The notes below the pieces were generated by a model, which saw nothing but the letters and a program-made list of their open reading frames with translations, searched no databases and had not been told where the DNA came from. From a virus, in the IMG/VR virus record IMGVR_UViG_3300008450_000263, positions 1 to 31,495 of that record: a stretch of DNA of 31,495 nucleotides. One strand, written 5' to 3'. Positions within the stretch are counted from its first letter, which is position 1, and every line of letters begins with the position of its first letter. Shown here one piece after another: positions 1 to 5,414 of the stretch. A program made the position numbers and the translations under genes.

Positions 1-61
1 TAGCTGTGTCTTTACCACAATCTACACACATAGAGCCAACATCAATAACAGGAAGTTTCAT
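1..61 (-). CDS. Partial small protein with CxxC (runs off left edge)
   Basis: Reading leftward from an ATG at 59-61, 20 codons are visible before the window ends. They include MCVDCGKDTA, a CxxC pair followed by G-K that looks like the first half of a zinc ribbon. It follows the gene ending at 64 with a 2-nt gap, so it continues the same operon. The rest of the gene lies outside the window and no function can be assigned. Confidence 0.6.
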   Translation of the reverse strand, partial: MKLPVIDVGSMCVDCGKDTA

Positions 62-63
62 TA

Positions 64-288
64 TTAGTCCTCGTAGACATAATCTTCATATGGAATATCT
101 TTAATAAAGATACTGAGATCAACCATATTAGGAGTAGTTGTGCAATAAGATTCAAGTTCTTCTTTAATAAGATTAGTGATAGCTAAATCAAAAAGCTCAT
201 TGTTTAGAACGACATCTTCACTAATAGCGTTGATTTTATTATCATCAACACTTACCTTTAAAAACATTGGAATAGAAAAGTCAGCCAT
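64..288 (-). CDS. Hypothetical small protein (74 aa)
   Basis: Not recognised. The open frame extends upstream, but the ATG at 286-288 (MADFSIPMFLKV...) is preferred because it sits just after the stop of the preceding gene (ends at 290). The protein is acidic, starts with a beta-like segment, and has a helical middle (LFDLAITNLIKEELESY). The C-terminus is rich in Asp, Glu and Tyr. There is no clear SD, so translation may be coupled to the upstream gene. Confidence 0.6.
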   Translation of the reverse strand: MADFSIPMFLKVSVDDNKINAISEDVVLNNELFDLAITNLIKEELESYCTTTPNMVDLSIFIKDIPYEDYVYED

Positions 289-289
289 A

Positions 290-505
290 TCAATAACCAT
301 CCACAACCGAAGCATTAGCAAAATCTAGAAAATCTACAGGAATATGAACATGATCATTAAACAGAGGGATCTGTTCACGAAGCCTTTTCTCAACAGTGCT
401 TTCGAAATTAAACATTGTCAGATTATCAAACTCTTCAGGAGTCATTTTAATCGTCACAGTAGTAGGAACTTCAACATAATACATAGTCGTCTTTGAATTA
501 ATCAT
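290..505 (-). CDS. Hypothetical small protein (71 aa)
   Basis: Not recognised. I chose the ATG at 503-505 (MINSKTTMYYVEVP) because a GAGG lies about 9 nt upstream and the start overlaps the stop of the 53-aa gene ending at 498. The protein has a YYVEVPTTVTIKMTPEEF segment that resembles a beta-hairpin followed by a helix. In general character (an N-terminal strand, then an acidic helix) it resembles its operon neighbours. No catalytic or metal-binding pattern is visible. Confidence 0.65.
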   Translation of the reverse strand: MINSKTTMYYVEVPTTVTIKMTPEEFDNLTMFNFESTVEKRLREQIPLFNDHVHIPVDFLDFANASVVDGY

Positions 506-659
506 TTTCTTTGTCCTCAATATCAAAAATACTACCCGAAAAAACTATCTCAACATTCTCCTCCAAAAGAGAATCCCAATTCCAATCTGACGGTTTACTA
601 GAATAGTAGGGATCATACTCAATCTTCAAAGTAATATACTGAGCTTTTCTAGCCTCCAT
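498..659 (-). CDS. Small acidic protein, member of a tandem paralogous pair (53 aa)
   Basis: Starts MEARKAQYITLKIEYDP and ends IEDKEND. It is clearly related to the adjacent 48-aa protein at 659-805. Both share QY-[IV]-x-[LI]-[KE]-[IV]-x-YDP, a central W-[ND]-W or W-D-W segment, an E-[ND]-[IV]-E-[IV] strand and an acidic tail. The pair looks like a recent tandem duplication. Its start shares one base with the upstream stop (TAATG junction), so the two are probably co-translated. The function is unknown. The size, acidity and aromatic residues would suit a small protein-binding inhibitor, but that is speculation. Confidence 0.7.
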   Translation of the reverse strand: MEARKAQYITLKIEYDPYYSSKPSDWNWDSLLEENVEIVFSGSIFDIEDKEND

Positions 660-805
660 TACTCATCCTTATCTGAATCAAAGAATTCACTGGCATAAAG
701 CACTTCGATATCTTCACCATAAAGTAAAGTCCAATCCCAAACATTTGGGGCATCGATAACTTCAGGATCATAGCTCACTTCAATAACAACATACTGGCTT
801 TTCAT
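659..805 (-). CDS. Small acidic protein, paralog of next gene (48 aa)
   Basis: Starts MKSQYVVIEVSYDPEV and ends FFDSDKDE. An AAGAAAGG SD-like tract lies just upstream of the ATG at 803-805. It aligns over its whole length with the 53-aa product of 498-659 (QYVVIEVSYDP against QYITLKIEYDP; WDWTLLYGEDIEVLY against WNWDSLLEENVEIVF). That similarity, with the TAATG coupling, is the main evidence that both tiny frames are real genes. Function unknown. Confidence 0.7.
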   Translation of the reverse strand: MKSQYVVIEVSYDPEVIDAPNVWDWTLLYGEDIEVLYASEFFDSDKDE

Positions 806-819
806 AACAATAACCTTTC

Positions 820-1002
820 TTAGTTAAATGGATTAGTCCATGTTTCATACTGACGCAAAGTAATTTGATTGCTCTTACATAAAGAGTCAGTCCAATCATT
901 CCACGCAGTTCTAATAGCAACTTTATCTGTTTCCCCGAACCATTTAATTACTCCGGGCAAAACAAAAGCTTTGAAATCAGCAACTGCTGTATTCTTTGTC
1001 AT
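820..1002 (-). CDS. Small conserved-looking phage protein (60 aa)
   Basis: MTKNTAVADFKAFVLPG... ending QYETWTNPFN. A good SD (GAAGGTGAAAG) precedes the ATG. The W-N-D-W-T-D-S-L-C-K-S-x-Q-I-T-x-R-Q-Y-x-T-W-T pattern resembles small proteins I recall from phages of Gram-positive hosts, where the fold looks helical, but I cannot name the family. It overlaps the end of the 49-aa gene by 26 nt. Function unknown. Confidence 0.7.
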   Translation of the reverse strand: MTKNTAVADFKAFVLPGVIKWFGETDKVAIRTAWNDWTDSLCKSNQITLRQYETWTNPFN

Positions 1003-1126
1003 CTTTCACCTTCTCATTGTGATTATCAATTTCAATATTAATAGCAGATAAAGCAAACTTCAAGGCATCTTTAAAACCTTGCTCGTAACCAGTAAGATAA
1101 TCTTTCTGTCTCAACTTTTTACCCAT
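977..1126 (-). CDS. Hypothetical small basic protein (49 aa)
   Basis: Starts MGKKLRQKDYLTGYEQGF at 1124-1126 and ends at the TGA at 977-979. It overlaps the stop of the upstream 140-aa gene by 8 nt and the start of the 60-aa gene by 26 nt. The Y-x-x-G-Y-E-x-G-F-K-D-A-L pattern is a helix-type motif seen in many small phage proteins, with an amphipathic helix following. It fills a stretch that would otherwise be unexplained. Function unknown. Confidence 0.6.
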   Translation of the reverse strand: MGKKLRQKDYLTGYEQGFKDALKFALSAINIEIDNHNEKVKDDKEYSSC

Positions 1127-1541
1127 AAACTAACTTCCCAAACAAAGCATATTGAACAATACAATCAGCAGCTTCAGCATCACAATCTTCACGAAGATCA
1201 TAAAAACCTACACCATGCAAATCACAATATTTCTCAATACCACGAATCATAGCGGAAAGCGTAAGAATATATTCTGATGGAGATCCATCATCACAAACAT
1301 CTTCTGCATCATACAAAGCAATATCATAACCTCTACTCAAACATTGGCTTACATATTCAACTTCATTAGGCCAAGTATCAACATAAGGTTTAGCTTGACA
1401 ACACCAATAAGTAATACCACCCTCAAAAGCCGCTGAAAGAAAATTATCAATATCTTCAGCAGAAACTTCAATTATAGAAGTAATCGTACCTACAGTACGA
1501 AGTACATAAGGGTTACCGTAATTAACACTTTCTTCAATCAT
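1119..1541 (-). CDS. Hypothetical phage protein with WCC motif (140 aa)
   Basis: I prefer the ATG at 1539-1541 (MIEESVNYGNP): GGTGGAAAGC precedes it and it overlaps the upstream stop. The middle, FEGGITYWCCQAKPYVD, followed by a Y-[DE]-I-A-L-Y-D-A-E-D segment, resembles a domain widespread in Gram-positive phages (often E-G-G-I-x-Y-W). The C-terminal half contains a Cys/Asp/Glu-rich part (DLREDCDAEAADCIVQYA) that looks helical. Its role is not known to me. It is acidic, as are several operon neighbours. Confidence 0.7.
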   Translation of the reverse strand: MIEESVNYGNPYVLRTVGTITSIIEVSAEDIDNFLSAAFEGGITYWCCQAKPYVDTWPNEVEYVSQCLSRGYDIALYDAEDVCDDGSPSEYILTLSAMIRGIEKYCDLHGVGFYDLREDCDAEAADCIVQYALFGKLVYG

Positions 1542-1768
1542 GCTTTCCACCATCCTTCATCTGGATCATCACAAATATACAATTCTTCAGAACAACCACA
1601 AGGGCATTGAAAACCAGTTACCCAAAACCCTTGCCACATAGGTTCAAAATAACTAGCACCTGAACAATAAGGAGTCCCACAATATTTATCGGCAGGCCTA
1701 CTTTCAAACTCTCCAAAAAAATCTGGAGCATCAAAATCAGGTTTATCACTTAATAAATCACTGCTCAT
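1538..1768 (-). CDS. Cys-rich, probably zinc-binding small protein (76 aa)
   Basis: The frame is open further upstream, but that part overlaps the 91-aa gene. I take the ATG at 1766-1768 (MSSDLLSDKPDF), with AGGAG about 10 nt upstream, as the start. The body carries KYCGTPYCSG, QCPCGCSEELYIC and DDPDEGWW. The paired Cys groups strongly suggest a structural zinc site. An acidic N-terminus precedes it. No family is recognised. Confidence 0.65.
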   Translation of the reverse strand: MSSDLLSDKPDFDAPDFFGEFESRPADKYCGTPYCSGASYFEPMWQGFWVTGFQCPCGCSEELYICDDPDEGWWKA

Positions 1769-2033
1769 TCTTAATGATCTCCTCATGCTTAGAATGATTC
1801 TCATCAACTTTTCTAAACTTAGAACCAGAAGGATTAGAAAAATATTCAGCAATAGGCCCAACTTCTTCGCCGGCACCATACTCAAAGATACGGAAATACC
1901 AGTTACTCAAATTGACACCATACTGATTTTCAATAATCCTAGCTGCTTTCCTAGACGCTTCTTCAGGTGTTAATGCTTCTGTAATCTGAATAGCGATCCT
2001 AGCCTCTACAACATAATAATTTTCATTAGCCAT
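1758..2033 (-). CDS. Hypothetical protein (91 aa)
   Basis: Start at the ATG at 2031-2033 (MANENYYVVEARIAIQ), preceded by GGATGTGGGC. It overlaps the upstream gene by 8 nt. An N-terminal strand is followed by a helix TPEEASRKAARIIENQYGV, then NWYFRIFEYG. The pattern (a beta strand, an EEA-rich helix, then a Tyr-rich strand) is common in small phage proteins of unknown role. No motif allows a functional call. Confidence 0.65.
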   Translation of the reverse strand: MANENYYVVEARIAIQITEALTPEEASRKAARIIENQYGVNLSNWYFRIFEYGAGEEVGPIAEYFSNPSGSKFRKVDENHSKHEEIIKNEQ

Positions 2034-2328
2034 GCCCACATCCAATCTGACCGCATTGGCCACAAAAATCATTAACATCAATCAAAGTCAATTGGGAAAT
2101 ATCAAAGTCAAACCTTCTGTCATCTCCAACCATATAACATTCTACAACAGAATCGGAAACAACTTCAACTTCTTCCCAACCGAAAAATACTTCACCGGAA
2201 TCATCAGATTCAAAGTATTCGACATACTGCTCTTCGATACTTTTAGCCCAATCATCAATCCAGAAAGCAATGCCACCATATTCCTCTACAGTAACATACT
2301 TACCGAAGTCTACTTCTTCAACTTTCAT
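2026..2328 (-). CDS. Hypothetical acidic protein with Cys/His C-terminus (100 aa)
   Basis: Start at the ATG at 2326-2328 (MKVEEVDFGKYVTVEEYGG), with GAGG five bases upstream (GAGGTTAAAATG). The body is very acidic, and the C-terminus DFCGQCGQIGCGHG carries a compact C-x2-C-x4-C-x-H group that could bind zinc. It follows the 43-aa membrane peptide by 7 nt. Function unknown. Confidence 0.65.
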   Translation of the reverse strand: MKVEEVDFGKYVTVEEYGGIAFWIDDWAKSIEEQYVEYFESDDSGEVFFGWEEVEVVSDSVVECYMVGDDRRFDFDISQLTLIDVNDFCGQCGQIGCGHG

Positions 2329-2335
2329 TTTAACC

Positions 2336-2467
2336 TCACAATAGAGCGAAAAGAAACAAAACTGGAACTGCACAAAGAAGCAACAAAATAATACCAAACA
2401 CTCCAGCAACACCTATCACAATAAAAGTGCATAGCAGAATGAAAAGAAAAAGCTGTACGTGCAACAT
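2336..2467 (-). CDS. Very small membrane protein (43 aa)
   Basis: ATG at 2465-2467, preceded by a strong SD (AAGGAGATATATTTTC). The product starts MLHVQLFLFILLC and is almost wholly hydrophobic, with one long or two short membrane segments. It ends in FLFALL and the TGA at 2336-2338. The strong SD and the close fit between neighbours (40 nt after the 459-aa gene, 7 nt before the next) support a real gene. It may be a small membrane effector, but no function can be assigned. Confidence 0.6.
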   Translation of the reverse strand: MLHVQLFLFILLCTFIVIGVAGVFGIILLLLCAVPVLFLFALL

Positions 2468-2507
2468 GAAAATATATCTCCTTAGTATCTACTTTATAGT
2501 AGTCCCA

Positions 2508-3887
2508 TCAATTACCTCCATCATAAAGACGAACAAGAAGATTACCAATATGCTGATCAGCAACCGCACGAAAACCCGATTCCTCATCAGTAAACATAGT
2601 TGCAATATGATCATACTCATGAACAAGAGTAGAAGTAAGAAGTTCTAAATCATCAAGAATAACAGCAGACAAATACACTTCATTTGTCTTCATATTAGCA
2701 ACACCATAAATACAATCTTGCTCACCATGAGGCAAAAAGAACTTCACATCTTGCACAAAATGATCAAAAGAAGGAATGAACTCTGTAACAATAGACTTAG
2801 CTCTATTGTAGAAATCAACTTTCTCCGCTGGAAGATCGAAAAAGTCATACTCAATTTCATCACCGAGAACACTAGAAGCACACGGAACACCAATTCTTTC
2901 CAGCATCTTATAGAGAACTTCACTCTTAACTTCTACGATCTCACAATCACGCAAAGAAAATTGTGCTTTATACTTCATCAACTCAGTAGGAACAGCAATC
3001 TTATCACCATGAATATTCTTCCAAGCAACACGGAAAGCCGAAAACTCAGTCTCAACAAAATAGCTATCAATATAGTGAGAAGGAATTGTCCATTCCCAAA
3101 TAGCATTATGGGAATTATTAATCAATCTTGAAGCAATATCAATATGACTATCATCAGTAGCAGACAGAATAGAGAAACAATGAGAGACTTTTGAATAGAT
3201 ATCCCAATTGTTACGAACACGACGTTCCTCATTCAAAACAACTGAATTCAACTCATAGTCAAACAGTGAACGACAATTGCTATTGTCATCAGTATGAACA
3301 AGAACACCCTTATAAAAGAAACGAGCGTTATCAGCAGAAGAATCATAAATCTTACAATTATTGTAAAACTTTGCAATCTCAGTACGCTGAATAGAGAAAT
3401 ACTTATCGAAGTTATCAACAATATCTAACAACTCAGGAACAGCAGTCAAATAAACAGCAAAAACTCCAGGCTCATACTTAACTTCATCGACAATATCTAC
3501 AGAATAAGAATTACCACCGGAAGTAAACTCATCTAACGCATTAGAAAAAGCTTCACGGAAAATTTGAAACTCACTATCCCAAGAAAGAACACCAGCATCA
3601 ACAGTAAAAGAAGAAGACTTCAAATCTGAATCATTGTAAAGATAAAAAATACAATCGATTCCACTTTCTTCCATCGAAATATATTGCATCTTGTAAGGAC
3701 CAAGATCATCCTCACCAACATTAATCCATTCCCAACCATTTCTTAATGCTGCAATTGGAGCGAATTTTGAACCTGAACCGAATTGACCAATTGTAAGATC
3801 ATCATCTCGTTTTGTAGAAAGACCTAACTTTTCCAAATACAAACGATTTACATTCTCTGCTTTATTGGCTATTCTAATGTAAGACAT
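2508..3887 (-). CDS. GHKL-like ATPase / HExxH metallopeptidase-type fusion protein
   Basis: 459 aa, ATG at 3885-3887 with AGGAG eight bases upstream. Near the N-terminus, LTIGQFGSGSKFAPIAALRN (about 32-49) resembles the Gly-rich ATP-lid box of GHKL ATPases. FREAFSNALDEF (about 110-121) resembles the N-box (E-x3-N-A-x-D). The C-terminus has LVHEYDHIATMFTDEESGF, with HEYDH at about 423-427, a zincin-type HExxH motif with acidic residues downstream. Known GHKL proteins include Hsp90, MutL, histidine kinases and phage rIIA-like proteins; a peptidase tail is unusual. It is the first gene of the accessory operon, behind a long regulatory region. A role in host takeover or anti-defence is inference. 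ATPase-like motifs 0.65, peptidase motif 0.6. Confidence 0.75.
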   Translation of the reverse strand: MSYIRIANKAENVNRLYLEKLGLSTKRDDDLTIGQFGSGSKFAPIAALRNGWEWINVGEDDLGPYKMQYISMEESGIDCIFYLYNDSDLKSSSFTVDAGVLSWDSEFQIFREAFSNALDEFTSGGNSYSVDIVDEVKYEPGVFAVYLTAVPELLDIVDNFDKYFSIQRTEIAKFYNNCKIYDSSADNARFFYKGVLVHTDDNSNCRSLFDYELNSVVLNEERRVRNNWDIYSKVSHCFSILSATDDSHIDIASRLINNSHNAIWEWTIPSHYIDSYFVETEFSAFRVAWKNIHGDKIAVPTELMKYKAQFSLRDCEIVEVKSEVLYKMLERIGVPCASSVLGDEIEYDFFDLPAEKVDFYNRAKSIVTEFIPSFDHFVQDVKFFLPHGEQDCIYGVANMKTNEVYLSAVILDDLELLTSTLVHEYDHIATMFTDEESGFRAVADQHIGNLLVRLYDGGN

Positions 3888-3936
3888 TTAATGCTCTCCT
3901 AAGAAGCGATAATTATTGGATGTCCTTATAGAGTCC

Positions 3937-3945
3937 ATCTTAGCA
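3937..3945 (-). promoter_or_regulatory. Candidate promoter of the accessory operon
   Basis: On the minus strand TGC-TAAGAT is an extended -10 element of TANNNT type, with TTGAGA as a possible -35 about 15 nt upstream (a short spacer). It lies about 50 nt ahead of the 459-aa gene's ATG. An A8 tract (T8 at 3990-3997 on the plus strand) lies further upstream and could act as an UP-like element. The call is motif-based. Confidence 0.35.
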
Positions 3946-4052
3946 CCGATAAAGCTCTCTCAAAGATATTTAACCGATCCTCACAGATATTTTTTTTAGG
4001 CTCTCGCATAGACCTGGAGTTAGATTTCTGAGTTATTTCGAGCGAACACAAA

Positions 4053-4096
4053 TAGGAACATAATTATGCGGCCAGCAAATTAGGTACATAATTATG
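4053..4096. promoter_or_regulatory. Pair of directly repeated palindromes, operator-like
   Basis: TAGGAACATAATTATG (4053-4068) and TAGGTACATAATTATG (4081-4096) match at 15 of 16 positions and start 28 bp apart. Each contains the perfect 10-bp palindrome CATAATTATG (4059-4068 and 4087-4096). Two identically oriented palindromic sites in a non-coding region upstream of an operon are typical of cooperative repressor or activator binding. Which regulator would bind is unknown; the MerR-like, WhiB and AT-hook-like proteins in this window are candidates. Confidence 0.5.
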
Positions 4097-4110
4097 GTGG
4101 AATTTAATAC

Positions 4111-4146
4111 AAAAAAATGGGAGCTAATTTTTAGCTCCCATTTTTC
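4111..4146 (-). terminator. Rho-independent terminator after the Rpf-like gene
   Basis: TGGGAGCTAA (4118-4127) pairs perfectly with TTAGCTCCCA (4131-4140) around a 3-nt loop. On the minus strand the stem is followed by seven T residues (A7 at 4111-4117), and on the plus strand by five, so it could work in both directions. It lies about 150 nt downstream of the Rpf-like stop and separates that operon from the accessory operon. Confidence 0.85.
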
Positions 4147-4196
4147 CGAAAAAAGTATTCAATTTTATTTATAATAAACAACCATACAAAAAATAA

Positions 4197-4304
4197 CCTT
4201 TATAAGATCTTATTTAAAAAGCCCAGATTTCACCTTTATAAGACCTGTTTTCAAAAGCCCAGATTTGACCTTTATAAGATCATTTTTCAAAAGCCCAAGT
4301 CAGA
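4197..4304. repeat. Three tandem 36-bp repeats downstream of the Rpf-like gene
   Basis: Units at 4197-4232, 4233-4268 and 4269-4304 are each 36 bp. Adjacent units match at 31/36 and 29/36 positions. CCTTTATAAGA at the start of the unit and AAAAGCCCA in its second half are invariant. The unit next to the gene overlaps the Rpf-like stop codon (4300-4302). There are no spacers, so this is not a CRISPR array. Possible roles are iterons of a replication origin, protein-binding sites or an mRNA 3' element. Confidence 0.85.
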
Positions 4305-4839
4305 GCCAGCCAAATTTGCGGCTACACCCCGGCCAAGCTCTCCATCCGGAACTAGCAAGAACCTTTTCAGCAACAACTATCTGCTGCTCTCTAGAAGCTT
4401 CCCACGGATGCGGAGCAAACTCTCCGCCACCAAAAGAAAGCCAAGTTGAATAACTATTTTGGTGCATGAATTGGAGTCCTCCACCAAAACCATTTCCAGT
4501 ATTAGTAGCCCAATTTCCGCCAGCCTCGCATTGAGCTAATTGATCCCACCTAGATCCATCGCCGGCATCATAATTAGGTTCAATCGCCGGCTTCGGTGCC
4601 TCAGGTGCCTCAGGTGCGATATACTGTGTCGTTGTCGTCGTATTCAGAAACGACAAGTCAATTGTGGTAGTCGTAGTCTCAACGACAGGTTCCACGATAA
4701 CTTCTGCAATTTGCACTTCCTCTATAACAAAAGCTTCATCATTTCCACCAGACTCGCCAAAAGCGGCCTGCTGGGTGACAAAGCCCAATACCAACACTAC
4801 AAAAACAATACTTGCAACAATAATCTTGTTCTTACTCAT
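4300..4839 (-). CDS. Rpf-like transglycosylase (cell-wall lysin)
   Basis: 179 aa from the ATG at 4837-4839, preceded by GAGGATATA. Residues about 6-26 form a signal or membrane segment (IIVASIVFVVLVLGFV). A low-complexity linker follows, with two Thr runs (TTTTT) and APEAPEAPK, whose DNA shows 9-bp repeats. The C-terminal ~80 residues match the resuscitation-promoting-factor fold: SRWDQLAQCEAGGNW, with catalytic Glu about 105, G-G-L-Q-F, and paired Cys about 104 and 172. Rpf domains cleave peptidoglycan and are typical of Actinobacteria. In a phage this suggests a lysin or secreted muralytic enzyme acting outside the membrane. It ends in the tandem repeats, ahead of a strong terminator. Confidence 0.9.
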   Translation of the reverse strand: MSKNKIIVASIVFVVLVLGFVTQQAAFGESGGNDEAFVIEEVQIAEVIVEPVVETTTTTIDLSFLNTTTTTQYIAPEAPEAPKPAIEPNYDAGDGSRWDQLAQCEAGGNWATNTGNGFGGGLQFMHQNSYSTWLSFGGGEFAPHPWEASREQQIVVAEKVLASSGWRAWPGCSRKFGWL

Positions 4840-4852
4840 TATATCCTCATTT

Positions 4853-5077
4853 CTACAGTCCACACTCTACGGAGGAAATGGCTAAGTACGGAATGAATTT
4901 CACATTCTCTACCCTGATCTCTTGATCATCGCCCATCTCCGCAGTCACAAAAACGCCATCCACATTGATGACTCGGATATACCCTTTGCATACCCTATCT
5001 GCGAGGTGGAAATTTATATTAACGAATTGACGTTTTTTAGCCAATTCTTCGAAGTATTCGATTTTAGTATTCCACAC
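4853..5077 (-). CDS. Hypothetical protein, possible small beta-barrel (74 aa)
   Basis: The frame opens at a TTG (5081-5083), but GAGG then sits only 3 nt away. The GTG at 5075-5077 has a good 9-nt spacing and is preferred. The product (VWNTKIEYFEELAKKRQF...) has a helical start, then alternating strands (FVNINFHLADRVCKGYIRVINVDGV) like a small SH3- or Sm-like barrel. It is the first gene after the promoter at 5099-5107 and lies 13 nt ahead of the Rpf-like gene, so the two are probably co-transcribed. Function unknown. Confidence 0.65.
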   Translation of the reverse strand: MWNTKIEYFEELAKKRQFVNINFHLADRVCKGYIRVINVDGVFVTAEMGDDQEIRVENVKFIPYLAISSVECGL

Positions 5078-5098
5078 AGTCAAATACCTCGGTTATAT

Positions 5099-5107
5099 AT
5101 TATACCA
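5099..5107 (-). promoter_or_regulatory. Extended -10 promoter for the Rpf-like operon
   Basis: The minus strand reads TGGTATAAT, a perfect extended -10 hexamer, 21 nt upstream of the GTG of the 74-aa gene. The same 9-mer occurs before the small terminase gene (8993-9001). No clear -35 is visible, as expected for TGn-TATAAT promoters. A short inverted repeat (ATGGC...GCCAT, about 5111-5128) sits just upstream, at the end of the preceding gene. Confidence 0.55.
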
Positions 5108-5108
5108 A

Positions 5109-5414
5109 TTATGGCTTTTTGATGCCATTCCAGAGCATTTCCCAGCTCTTTTTATCTGAAATCATGGAATAATCGTCAAAGTTTTCACCCTTTAACGCGC
5201 CCAAAAAGATATGCCCCGGCCCATTGCCTTCAGCATCCCTTGAAATTTCAGCTTGAATCACATTACCATACTTATCCTGAAAAACTAGAATCGGCCAAAC
5301 ATCGCCCTCTTCATCTGCTGAGCCATCAATCTGAATGACTGTAGCCCCAACAAGACCGGAAAGAAGATCCTTAGTCCACTGCTTACTAGCGTCGATATTA
5401 GACATATTACTCAT
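5109..5414 (-). CDS. Conserved small phage protein, unknown role (101 aa)
   Basis: Start at the ATG at 5412-5414 (MSNMSNIDASKQW): GAGGAG lies 7 nt upstream and the start overlaps the upstream stop. The body LVGATVIQIDGSADEEGDVW continues to a segment ending QAEISRDAEGNGPGHIFLG. The I-E-[IV]-S-R-D-x-E-G-N-G-P-G motif is one I associate with small actinophage proteins of unknown function. It is likely a compact beta-sheet protein. No enzymatic motif is seen. Confidence 0.75.
   Translation of the reverse strand: MSNMSNIDASKQWTKDLLSGLVGATVIQIDGSADEEGDVWPILVFQDKYGNVIQAEISRDAEGNGPGHIFLGALKGENFDDYSMISDKKSWEMLWNGIKKP

Noticed and set aside
4150-4196. TATAAATA on the minus strand between repeats and terminator, resembling a T4-type late promoter
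   Set aside because: The region is extremely AT-rich, the site is immediately followed by a terminator, and no late sigma factor is visible; chance is the simplest explanation.
4197-4304. Tandem repeats considered as a CRISPR array
   Set aside because: Units are directly adjacent without spacers and are diverged, and no cas genes are present. The Cas4-like nuclease is a phage recombination enzyme by context.
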